A stretch of 64,000 nucleotides of DNA from Oligoflexia bacterium (GTDB lineage: Bacteria > Bdellovibrionota > UBA1018). The stretch spans positions 1 to 64,000 of the forward strand of contig CAITVN010000075.1 in assembly GCA_903895855.1 (NCBI GenBank), written 5' to 3'. The number at the start of each line of letters is the position of its first letter. Position 1 is the first letter of the stretch. Shown here one piece after another: positions 29,708 through 38,285 of the stretch. The notes under the pieces are model-generated. The model was not told the DNA's origin and ran no database searches. It saw only the letters and a program-made list of their open reading frames with translations. A program made the translations under genes and the position numbers.

Positions 29708-29788
29708 TCGAAAATGGGTGAGCGCAGTTCACATCTTAAAACCCAAGCCTGGGACACCTCGCGGGCCTCGCAGCGCTCCTTGGACTGC
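29708..29788 (-). ncRNA. SAH riboswitch (S-adenosylhomocysteine)
   Basis: Minus strand: AAGGAGCGCTGCGAGG...TCCCAGGCTTGGG...AACTGCGCTCACCC, matching remembered SAH riboswitch conserved segments, upstream of ahcY. Confidence 0.88.
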
Positions 29789-29977
29789 TTCAATATACCT
29801 AAAATCTACTATTTTTCTAGGGGATTTTTTTACCAAAAGAACCGTCTGGCCATCTGATCTCTCGGATATTTTCTGATTTTACTTAATATTTCCATAAAAA
29901 ACTGAATAAAAACAGATAATTATGAAATCCGATAGTTCGATGTTGATAAAAAATTTTAACAGCATTAACATGTGTTC

Positions 29978-31138
29978 ATGGCTTTCAGCAGAGTTCTCAA
30001 CATTAACGAATTACTTAAAGCGAAGTCTCATTTTTTGTTTGGACCTCGTGGCACCGGAAAATCGACTCTGATCAAACAAAATCCGACCAAAGATTTTATG
30101 GTGATCGATCTCCTTGAAAGTCAGACGCGCATCAGACTCCTGCAACATCCAGAAGACCTCGAATCCCTGATTGATGAACAGGTGCAACCACGAAAACAAA
30201 AAACGAACGCAGTCGTCATCGACGAAATTCAAAAGGTGCCAGAACTGCTAGACGAAGTGCATCGCTTGATCGAAAAGAATCAAACGCGATTTCTCCTGAC
30301 AGGAAGTAGTGCCCGAAAACTTAAGCGAAGCGCGGCCAATTTACTGGGAGGCCGTGCGCGAATTGCAAATCTATTTCCTCTGACGTTTTCTGAAATTCCA
30401 GATTTTAACCTTCTGCGCTACCTGACTTTTGGTGGGTTACCCGCCATCTATACTTCTGACGACCCCTACGATGACCTGATGGCTTATGTGAATAGTTACC
30501 TCAATGAAGAGGTCGAACAAGAAGCCCAGGTTCGCAATCTGGGCAAATTTGCGCGATTTTTGAAATGTGCCGCCCTTTCGAATTCCCAACAAATCAATTA
30601 TGCCAGCATTGCGAGCGATGCCATGGTCAGTGAATCAACGGTACGTAGTCACTACATGATTTTAAAAGACACCTTAATGGGTGATTTGCTAGAACCCTGG
30701 AAGGAATCAAAAAAACGAAAGGCTGTTCAAACCCCGAAATTTTACTTTTTTGACACGGGCGTGACAAATGCCATCGTAGGAAAACGCTCTCTCACTCCAC
30801 AAACGGTAGATTTTGGCCAAGCGTTTGAAAGCTTTATCTATATGGAGCTAAAGGCTGCCTTGGACTACAAAAGGGCACACTTGCCGCTGACTTATTGGCG
30901 ATCGGTGAGCCATCAAGAGGTAGACTTTCTCATTGGAGATACGGTCGCTATCGAAATCAAAGCAAAAGAGCGCGCAACCATGCGCGATACAGTCGGCATT
31001 CAAGCTTTGCGTGAAGAAAAGATTTTCAAAAAATTCTTTCTCATTTCACTTGATCCGCAGCCAAGGCATGAAAATGGAATCTCATTTCTTCATTGGCGCG
31101 ATTTTTTAACAAAACTTTGGGAGGGTACGGTTTTTTAG
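29978..31138 (+). CDS. AAA+ ATPase, DUF4143 family, PD-(D/E)XK-like C-terminus
   Basis: FGPRGTGKSTLI, AVVIDEIQKVPELLDEVHRLIE, LLTGSSARKLKR, EVDFLIGDTVAIEIKAKE. Confidence 0.92.
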   Translation: MAFSRVLNINELLKAKSHFLFGPRGTGKSTLIKQNPTKDFMVIDLLESQTRIRLLQHPEDLESLIDEQVQPRKQKTNAVVIDEIQKVPELLDEVHRLIEKNQTRFLLTGSSARKLKRSAANLLGGRARIANLFPLTFSEIPDFNLLRYLTFGGLPAIYTSDDPYDDLMAYVNSYLNEEVEQEAQVRNLGKFARFLKCAALSNSQQINYASIASDAMVSESTVRSHYMILKDTLMGDLLEPWKESKKRKAVQTPKFYFFDTGVTNAIVGKRSLTPQTVDFGQAFESFIYMELKAALDYKRAHLPLTYWRSVSHQEVDFLIGDTVAIEIKAKERATMRDTVGIQALREEKIFKKFFLISLDPQPRHENGISFLHWRDFLTKLWEGTVF

Positions 31139-31158
31139 GCGATTGAGTTTTAAATCGC
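31137..31158. terminator. hairpin between convergent ATPase genes
   Basis: GGCGATTgagttttaAATCGCC overlapping the stop codon; no strong U-tract. Confidence 0.35.
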
Positions 31159-31178
31159 CTTCACTACCGAACATCAGG

Positions 31179-32543
31179 CTAAGACAGAACCTCACCGACC
31201 TCTTGAAATGAGCTAAGAATTCGCGGCAATTCTTCGATTAAGTAAAAAGGTAGCTCGAGCACATTGCGTTCGCGATTGAATCGAGCTGGATTGGTTGAAA
31301 AGTGGATTCCGAAGCGGGACTTTTTCTTTTCTCCTAAAAACACTTGAAGAGACTTGGCGCGAGAAGAGGAACCGGCCTTCACTTCAATCGGGAAAACCTC
31401 GGGACCCTGCGCCAGCAGGTAGTCGATTTCGGCTTGTGATCCAGCTTTTTCGCGAACCCAGTAGTGGAGCTTTGGGCTCACCGAAGAGGGGTAGAGTTCT
31501 AGCAAGTGTTGCCCGATCCACTGTTCAGCCATCGCCCCTGCGTTAATGCGTTCGAAACTATTAGGTTCGAGCAAATCGCCAATTCGTAGTCCCAACAAAT
31601 TACCCATGAGCCCTACATCAATAAACAGTAGTTTAGCTTGATTATCTCTTTCTTCTGCAGCAAGCGGAACCCCATTGCCATCTGAGTGTAGCACTCGATG
31701 AGCAACGCGCGCTTGACAGAGAGCGGTGAGTGCCGCTGCAATACTGGCCGCCTTTTCATTTTCGCCTAGGCGCGCATGCACCCATTTTTTGCCGACTTGC
31801 GAGGGAATCGCCGTAAAAACTCTTTCGAGCCGCTCTTGGGGAATTCGCTTACGATATTTTGAAAAATCTTGCTGATAGGTTTCAAGGATTGCCGATTGAA
31901 CTTGAGAAACGCCGAGAAAATCTCGCGCGTTAGTAAAGCGTAATACTGCCTCGGGTAAGCCACCCACAATGCTAAAATCTCGCACGTGTTGAAGAAGCCG
32001 GTCGTGAAAAATTTCGGCAATGTGTGTGCTCGAATCCGACGATCGCCAAGCCTGAACCATAGATAATAAACTAGTTTCATTTAAGGCCCCGAGATATTCC
32101 TGAAAGGTCATGGGGCCCAGGTGCAAATACTCGACGCGCCCCACAGGAACACTGTAAGCAACTTCGGCGAGCGCAAACTCGAGCAATGAGCCTGCGGCAA
32201 TGACTTTTACGTGAGGGGTGTCTTCGTAAAAATAACGAAGGCGAGCGAGGACTTCTGGTGCCGCCTGAATTTCGTCTAAAAAAAGTAGGGCGGTCGCATC
32301 GATCTTGCGACCAAAGTGTGCTTCAAGTAGCGACAGAGTGCGCTGGTTTTCGCCTTCTACAAAAAGCTTTCTGAGACTGGGGGTTTTTTCGAAATTTAAC
32401 TCTAAGAGATTGAGCTGATTCGAATTGCAAAAATCCCGAACTAAGAACGACTTGCCGACCTGGCGGGCCCCTCTGATGATGAGGGGTTTAGAGTGAGGTG
32501 AGGCTTGCCAGAGTGTTAATGTTTTCAGGTGTTTACGATTCAT
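31179..32543 (-). CDS. AAA+ ATPase, DUF4143 family
   Basis: IIRGARQVGKSFLVRDF, ALLFLDEIQAAPEVLARLRYFYED, AEIDYLLAQGPEVFPIEVKAGSS. Confidence 0.92.
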   Translation of the reverse strand: MNRKHLKTLTLWQASPHSKPLIIRGARQVGKSFLVRDFCNSNQLNLLELNFEKTPSLRKLFVEGENQRTLSLLEAHFGRKIDATALLFLDEIQAAPEVLARLRYFYEDTPHVKVIAAGSLLEFALAEVAYSVPVGRVEYLHLGPMTFQEYLGALNETSLLSMVQAWRSSDSSTHIAEIFHDRLLQHVRDFSIVGGLPEAVLRFTNARDFLGVSQVQSAILETYQQDFSKYRKRIPQERLERVFTAIPSQVGKKWVHARLGENEKAASIAAALTALCQARVAHRVLHSDGNGVPLAAEERDNQAKLLFIDVGLMGNLLGLRIGDLLEPNSFERINAGAMAEQWIGQHLLELYPSSVSPKLHYWVREKAGSQAEIDYLLAQGPEVFPIEVKAGSSSRAKSLQVFLGEKKKSRFGIHFSTNPARFNRERNVLELPFYLIEELPRILSSFQEVGEVLS

Positions 32544-32570
32544 TTTCTCAAAGATACCATGAAACGGATT

Positions 32571-32616
32571 TTTTATGGGGGTAAAATAGTTTAATATGTA
32601 GATATTTTATGGGGGT
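32571..32616. repeat. two 12-bp direct repeats upstream of the ATPase at 31179-32543
   Basis: TTTTATGGGGGT at 32571-32582 and 32605-32616 (34-bp period). Confidence 0.75.
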
Positions 32617-32725
32617 TAGTTTGTCGTTATGGGCAATCTTTTGCTGTTGAATGCGGGTGACCGCCCAGAGACACACCGCTCCACCTTCTATAGAGCATTG
32701 CGTCTTTGTGGTTTTTGGCGAATCC

Positions 32726-33931
32726 TCAGAACAGACAATCGACCGGCAAACAGAGGTGCCCCGAAGACGAAAAATACTGTTCAGCACCCAAATGCAGAGC
32801 AACGGTAATCAACGTACTGTCAGTCGGTTTTTTCTTTTTTAGCCAAGTCAAACTCTTGAGTGACCGATCACTCGCACACTCTTCAACATCAAAGGTAATC
32901 GCAATCGACGGTTGATTCTTAAACTCAATAAAGAAAGGAACATCAATCCCGCCTCTGTTTTGAATCGGGCGAAATTCTGTCTGGTTACGAAAAGAATAGT
33001 CAAGTTGAGCGTGTAGTTCACAAAAAATAGCACGCAGCCACTGCGGGCGATTGGGCGTCTCGTGCTCTTGTGTTAAAAAATGACAAAGACCCAAGTCAGA
33101 AGGATAGTATTGATCGCCATGGGCTTTAATCAAGAATAAAGACTCCATCGCCCTAATCACTCGCTCAATGGTCGGTGATGAGCTACCCACTCGCCGCGCA
33201 ATTTCAGCCTGATTTTGCTGACCAGCCGACTGCCGATAAACCTCAGAAAGAATGGTTCTCAATTTTCGGTATCCTAACCGTGTAGGCGAAATCAAATCGA
33301 GGTCGCGACTGAGAATAGTTTCAAGCTGCAGTTCATACATGCGATCACGAAGAATCGAGTCGCGCTTAAAACAGATGCCCGGAAGACCGCCGGTCAATAG
33401 ATAATGAGCAATCTGTGCTCGCTTCACGCGCTGTCGAAACTGAAGGGGCAATTGACGATCAGGTTTAGACTGTTTTTTCTCAGCGACCTCAGTGACGAGG
33501 CTAACAAAGCGACTCAACTCAAGACCTAAACACTCCGACAAAGTCATTGGTAAAAGTTCGAGAATACTGGTTCTGCCAGTGAGCGATTCGCGAATTTCTT
33601 TTTTCGAGAGAAACCTTACTGAACCCGTTAGTATATACCTACCTGGCTCATCGCGCTCGTCTACTCGGCGTTTAATTTCAGAGAAGGTGTTAGGAACCAG
33701 GTGACATTCGTCTATCACCACAGGTTTAGACTTGGACTCAAGAAAACCCCAATTTCCTGCTTCGGCGCGAAGCCTAAGTTGCGTATCATCATAAGTAAAA
33801 TAAGATTGAGACAGTTCACGTAACAGTGTGGTTTTGCCAACTTGGCGCATGCCAACCACCGAAACGACCTTCGACCAGCGTAGGTCTCGCTTGACGTCGA
33901 CACTTAAATACCTCTGACGATAATGGGGCAT
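32726..33931 (-). CDS. AAA+ ATPase, DUF4143-like family, degenerate nuclease motif
   Basis: VVGMRQVGKTTLLREL, KPVVIDECHLVPNTFSEIKRRVDE, ILTGSVRFLSKKEIRESLTGRT. Confidence 0.9.
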   Translation of the reverse strand: MPHYRQRYLSVDVKRDLRWSKVVSVVGMRQVGKTTLLRELSQSYFTYDDTQLRLRAEAGNWGFLESKSKPVVIDECHLVPNTFSEIKRRVDERDEPGRYILTGSVRFLSKKEIRESLTGRTSILELLPMTLSECLGLELSRFVSLVTEVAEKKQSKPDRQLPLQFRQRVKRAQIAHYLLTGGLPGICFKRDSILRDRMYELQLETILSRDLDLISPTRLGYRKLRTILSEVYRQSAGQQNQAEIARRVGSSSPTIERVIRAMESLFLIKAHGDQYYPSDLGLCHFLTQEHETPNRPQWLRAIFCELHAQLDYSFRNQTEFRPIQNRGGIDVPFFIEFKNQPSIAITFDVEECASDRSLKSLTWLKKKKPTDSTLITVALHLGAEQYFSSSGHLCLPVDCLF

Positions 33932-33940
33932 GACTAAATT

Positions 33941-33987
33941 CTAACTCTGTCGATTTTAAAGTGCAACGTTAAAAATGACAGAGTTAG
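33941..33987. promoter_or_regulatory. 19-bp inverted repeat upstream of the ATPase at 32726-33931
   Basis: CTAACTCTGTCGATTTTAA (33941-33959) / TTAAAAATGACAGAGTTAG (33969-33987), 18/19 match, 9-bp loop, 10 bp from the start. Confidence 0.85.
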
Positions 33988-34003
33988 GTGACACTTAAAA
34001 GCC

Positions 34004-34113
34004 TGTACTTTAGATTGAAGTCGTAAAGTTAGGCCACCTATAGCTATTACGCTGGCGCACTTCTATGTGCCCACACACCGCCCATTACTCAATTTTAAGA
34101 TCGCTCGTTTTTT
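34004..34113. repeat. degenerate copy of 35291-35402, bracketing the ATPase gene
   Basis: Shared TGTACTTTA..., (C)TATAGCTATTACG / (C)AATAGGTATTACG, ATTACTCAATTTTAAGATCGC / ATCACTCCACTTCAAGATCGC. Confidence 0.5.
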
Positions 34114-35291
34114 CAAAACCCATCAGCAAATCGCTCAAAAAAATCCCGCCATGGCAGCACGTCAACTAAACCCTCTTTGTATGCCCTCGGAGAAGTGCAA
34201 ACACAAACTCTCTTCGCCCCCTTCACCGTCACAGCAAATGAACTCAGACCTGAATCAAAATCTGAGGGATGAGGCGACTCTGAGCTCTTAATCTCAACAG
34301 CGATTACTTGCCCCCTAGGCGTCTCAATCACTAAATCGACCTCTGCTCCGCGTTCAGTTCTAAAGTAAGAAAATACATAATCTTTTTGATAATACTCATT
34401 TAATCGAAAGCATTCGGTCACAATCCAAGCTTCAAAGGCATTGCCGTACTGCGGCGACCGTTTAGCAAGCCCTACCGTCAATTGCTTAGTGATTGCCCGC
34501 TGAACCCCAGTGTCAAATAAGTAAAATTTGGGGTGCTGCGAAAGTCGTTTTCTCTTTGAATGACTAAACGGAAACAAGAAATTTCCAATTAGTGTGTCTT
34601 CTAAAATTTGAAAGTACTCTTTTACCGTAACCGAAGTACTACCCACGTCTCTCGCTATCGAAGAATAGTTGATGATTTGACCATTTTCAAAACCCGCTTG
34701 ATTCAAAAATCTCAAAAATGTGCCGCTTGATCGAACCAATGCCTCGGCTTCTATCTCTTCTTTCAGATACGTTTCGACATAACTTCGCAAATCCATGTGG
34801 GCTGAAGAAACCTTCGTCTCTAAATAGATTTGCGGCAACGTTCCTAACTCTAACGCCTTTAGTAAATCAAATTGATCACCCAGCTCTATGTGGGTCAACG
34901 GAAACAAACGATATGACCAAGCCCGTCCAGCCAATAAATTTGCTTTTGCTCTCTTGAGCTTTCTTGCGCTCGAACCCGTCATGATAAAGAAAGGCATTTT
35001 TTTGGTTTCAATGAGAGCGTGAACTTCATTCAGCAACTCAGGTAACCTTTGAATTTCGTCAATAAAGACATGAGTGACCCGAGAGGCCGCTTGAGTCACC
35101 TCTTTTCGAAATAACCCTGGATCAGCCAAATACCGCAGATATTCAGTCTGGTCGAGCAAATCAATCGTCAACACCGATGATTCGTCGGCCCCGCCAAACA
35201 CCGAACGAATCAAGGTGCTTTTGCCAGATTGTCGCGGTCCAAAGAGAAAGAACGATCGTTTCTTGGGAAGGGCCAATTGCCGCTTAAACAT
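34113..35291 (-). CDS. AAA+ ATPase, DUF4143 family, PD-(D/E)XK-like C-terminus
   Basis: FGPRQSGKSTLIRSVF, HVFIDEIQRLPELLNEVHALIE, GAEVDLVIETPRGQVIAVEIKSSE. Confidence 0.93.
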   Translation of the reverse strand: MFKRQLALPKKRSFFLFGPRQSGKSTLIRSVFGGADESSVLTIDLLDQTEYLRYLADPGLFRKEVTQAASRVTHVFIDEIQRLPELLNEVHALIETKKMPFFIMTGSSARKLKRAKANLLAGRAWSYRLFPLTHIELGDQFDLLKALELGTLPQIYLETKVSSAHMDLRSYVETYLKEEIEAEALVRSSGTFLRFLNQAGFENGQIINYSSIARDVGSTSVTVKEYFQILEDTLIGNFLFPFSHSKRKRLSQHPKFYLFDTGVQRAITKQLTVGLAKRSPQYGNAFEAWIVTECFRLNEYYQKDYVFSYFRTERGAEVDLVIETPRGQVIAVEIKSSESPHPSDFDSGLSSFAVTVKGAKRVCVCTSPRAYKEGLVDVLPWRDFFERFADGF

Positions 35292-35292
35292 G

Positions 35293-35323
35293 TACTTTAA
35301 ATTTACGACGTAAAATTAAAGTA
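35293..35323. promoter_or_regulatory. 31-bp palindrome directly upstream of the ATPase at 34113-35291
   Basis: TACTTTAAATTTACG A CGTAAAATTAAAGTA: 14/15 arm match. Confidence 0.85.
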
Positions 35324-35374
35324 GTCAATAGGTATTACGTCTATGCGTCAATAAGACCGACTTGGATGCGTCTA

Positions 35375-38158
35375 TCACTCCACTTCAAGATCGCCGACTT
35401 TTTTTGTGGCGATGAAAAGCCCGTTGCCGAAGTACTGAAGGGTGACCGCGCTATTAGTAAGACCCCTTATTTGACCATTTACCCCAACGGTTGTCGTCGC
35501 GGGCACGGATCTTCGGTAGATCGCACCGTAAGAAGCAGGGCCATAAGCAAAAACCTGGCTGCCATTAGCCGAAACAAAATCGGGGCCGCCACTTTGCCAA
35601 TTCACACCCCCATCAGTTGAGAAAATTTTTGGAAATAGAAGCGCAAATCCTGGCCCAAATCCGTCGCGAGTATAAATCTGATTTCCGTCGGCCGAAATAG
35701 AAGTTAGGCGTCGCAGTGCTGCCCCCTGCCACAGTGCTGCAAAATTTGCATGATCTCGTGATTCATCAAAATCGCGCCAGATTCCATTTTCTCCGACTCT
35801 TGTCACCCAAGTCACACCAGCGTCGTGCGAGACGCTGGCCACTTCAGAATTACCTTTGCCAACGTTGAGAACAATAGTCGAACCCCCGGTCGAGAAGGCG
35901 ACAGACTGAAAACCGATTTTAGGTAGACCCGGTATTGAACTCCAGGTTTTTCCTTTATCGGTTGATAAATAGGGCAAATGTTCAAGAATAGACAGGCCAA
36001 TCAATCTCTCTGAATGAGTGGGGTCAAGGGCAATTGAAGCCCATCGCTTATCGCCCACTTGTAAACTCCAGGTCTGACCATTGTCGGTCGACACATTAAG
36101 GTAGCCATCTCGCAATATATAGGCGGCTACCCCGTCTATCGACAGGGTGACATTAGAGAGAAGGCCCGGCATCGGGTGCTCCTGCCATGAGTCGCCCGCA
36201 TCAGCAGAAAATAGTACTGTGCTGTCTGATGCACCGACTATTAGGCGCGAGCCATCGGCAGAACTCGCTGCCGAATTCCACATGTGCACGCTTGGGTAAC
36301 TCTGCCACGTATTACCCCCATTTTTCGAAAAATAGAGAGGTGATGGCCGAGACTGCTGAACGGGGTACCTAGAATGGCTTGCGAGGAGAATTTTACCATC
36401 GGCAGAACTGCCCAATAGATTAAACGCTTGGTATAATTTTGTTTGCCGAGTGGCGCCAGAATCATTCGAAATTGAAACGTTTCCCTGACTGTCGGCCACC
36501 ACAATTCTTGTGCCACAGACCGCGCTTTCGGTAGTCACAAAGCCGGCAAGCGAAGCGTTATCGAACCCAGCCCCTTGATTCCAAGTGGCACCAAAATCTT
36601 CTGAGAGAAACTGCGCATAAGATGAATCATTTGAGGTTCCAAATGCGACAATTTTCTTCGCATCTTCACTCATAGAGATTTCCCACCACCACTTACCCGC
36701 CAAACTACGCTTAACCCAAGACTGACCTTGATCAGTTGAAGTCATGATATTTCCGTCGGCAGTAATGCTGGCAATCACCATCGCATCTGCCGAGACGGCA
36801 AATTTACTCATGGGGATAGTGCCCAACCCTTTAAACGTAACCCCGAAGTCAGTACTTATAAAAAGCTGACCCGCACAGAGGTAAATTACCACTTTACCGT
36901 CTTTAGAAGTCGAAAGCTGTGTCATTATACAATTCCGAATTGAATTCTCTGCCTTTTTCCAGCTCTTACCAAAATCTGAAGAGGCGTAAACACTGCCCGA
37001 CGATTCTTGAAAACCATAAATACTCTTACCATCACCAGAAACTGTAATGGAATTTCGGTAAGAATATCCAAAATCGGGAGCCGAGGCACTGCGAAGCCAG
37101 GTGACGCCACCGTCAACAGAAGTAAAAAGTTTTGAATCAACAAGCGCCACTTGCTTCAGACCATCGGCCGAAAGCCCAACGTAGCTCCAAAAACCACCTA
37201 ACGAATGTCTAGACCAGGTAGCACCAAAGTCTCGAGAGGTCGTGATAAATCGCAAATCTTTAGGCCCATCGTTTTCAAATGAATCATAATAATTCAAAAC
37301 GATTGTCGTACCATCAGCGGAAACAATTACTGAATCCGAACTCAAGCTATAAGCTGAAATCGGCCGCATTCCAAAAACTGGCATGGTATTCGGACTTGTC
37401 AACACCCACTTGTAACCATTCGCACCCGAGTTTCCTACATTGAGAATGTATTGATTCTCACCTTGTAAAACCGTCCAACTCGAACCAGAAACTCTGAATT
37501 CATCGCCAATAGTTAAGTTACTGGGCAAGGTCAGTGAGGACAAGTCTGCCACATAATTGGTATTTGGAGCCATCTCATAAAAACGACTCTTCGCAGGTAG
37601 AGTCTTCGATACTATCCCAACGCCAGCAACCCCTTGTACGCCCTCATCACCCTTTACGCCCTGAATACCTTGCACCCCTTGAATACCCTGAGCCCCGGTT
37701 GCACCCTTCTCACCAGCAATGCCCTGCGCCCCTTGAGCCCCCGTTGCCCCAACCGCCCCGACATCACCCTTGTCGCCTTTATCGCCCTTGTCTCCATTTT
37801 TTCCATTTTCACCATTGCAAATGTATTGGCTCTTAGTGACTTCGTCTTTTTCTAAAGTACCGCTTCCATCTTTATCAATTCCGGTATCGATTTGCACTCC
37901 GCCTGTTGGGCAGTGCCCATCGCTCGCTTCATTAAACTCAGTCACATTAACGGCCAGATTTTGAATCGCCTGTGTCGATTGGCCCGTCAGTTCTAGCTTC
38001 GGGCTGACTGCGGTTGTACCACTCGTGTTCGCCTCTTTAATTTTGGTCTCACTAAACCCCACTTCATTTTTGCACGCACCGAGTCCACCCGCAGTCACCG
38101 CAACCACGACAACTAGTGATAAGCGAAACGAATATATACATAACTTAAGTGTATCCAT
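35375..38158 (-). CDS. lipoprotein with collagen-like Gly-X-Y stretch and BNR/Ycf48-like repeats
   Basis: Signal/lipobox ...GGLGACKNE; GDKGDKGDKGDVGAVGATGAQGAQGIAGEKGATGAQG; repeated 'S.DGG.TW / STD.G.TW' motifs. Confidence 0.85.
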   Translation of the reverse strand: MDTLKLCIYSFRLSLVVVVAVTAGGLGACKNEVGFSETKIKEANTSGTTAVSPKLELTGQSTQAIQNLAVNVTEFNEASDGHCPTGGVQIDTGIDKDGSGTLEKDEVTKSQYICNGENGKNGDKGDKGDKGDVGAVGATGAQGAQGIAGEKGATGAQGIQGVQGIQGVKGDEGVQGVAGVGIVSKTLPAKSRFYEMAPNTNYVADLSSLTLPSNLTIGDEFRVSGSSWTVLQGENQYILNVGNSGANGYKWVLTSPNTMPVFGMRPISAYSLSSDSVIVSADGTTIVLNYYDSFENDGPKDLRFITTSRDFGATWSRHSLGGFWSYVGLSADGLKQVALVDSKLFTSVDGGVTWLRSASAPDFGYSYRNSITVSGDGKSIYGFQESSGSVYASSDFGKSWKKAENSIRNCIMTQLSTSKDGKVVIYLCAGQLFISTDFGVTFKGLGTIPMSKFAVSADAMVIASITADGNIMTSTDQGQSWVKRSLAGKWWWEISMSEDAKKIVAFGTSNDSSYAQFLSEDFGATWNQGAGFDNASLAGFVTTESAVCGTRIVVADSQGNVSISNDSGATRQTKLYQAFNLLGSSADGKILLASHSRYPVQQSRPSPLYFSKNGGNTWQSYPSVHMWNSAASSADGSRLIVGASDSTVLFSADAGDSWQEHPMPGLLSNVTLSIDGVAAYILRDGYLNVSTDNGQTWSLQVGDKRWASIALDPTHSERLIGLSILEHLPYLSTDKGKTWSSIPGLPKIGFQSVAFSTGGSTIVLNVGKGNSEVASVSHDAGVTWVTRVGENGIWRDFDESRDHANFAALWQGAALRRLTSISADGNQIYTRDGFGPGFALLFPKIFSTDGGVNWQSGGPDFVSANGSQVFAYGPASYGAIYRRSVPATTTVGVNGQIRGLTNSAVTLQYFGNGLFIATKKVGDLEVE

Positions 38159-38170
38159 GTAGAATTATCG

Positions 38171-38179
38171 CCCCCCCCC
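38171..38179. repeat. C9 homopolymer (G9 on coding strand) ~12 bp upstream of the lipoprotein start
   Basis: atcgCCCCCCCCCgcaaaacttgagttttg, next to the hairpin CAAAACTtgAGTTTTG. Confidence 0.8.
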
Positions 38180-38285
38180 GCAAAACTTGAGTTTTGTAGT
38201 CAAATTTAACAAATAGGGAAAGTCAAGCCGAGGGTCAATCGAGACACGGGTAAGACACCTAAACAGCCGCAATGCCCTCAAATGA

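Noticed and set aside
29941-29977. Palindrome upstream of the ATPase at 29978 (TGTTGATAAAAAATTTTAACA)
   Set aside because: Only a weak, bulged, AT-rich match; not counted as support for the ATPase-palindrome pattern.
37534-37855. Overlapping plus-strand ORFs rich in Pro/Leu
   Set aside because: Antisense image of the collagen-like Gly-X-Y stretch of the minus-strand lipoprotein gene.
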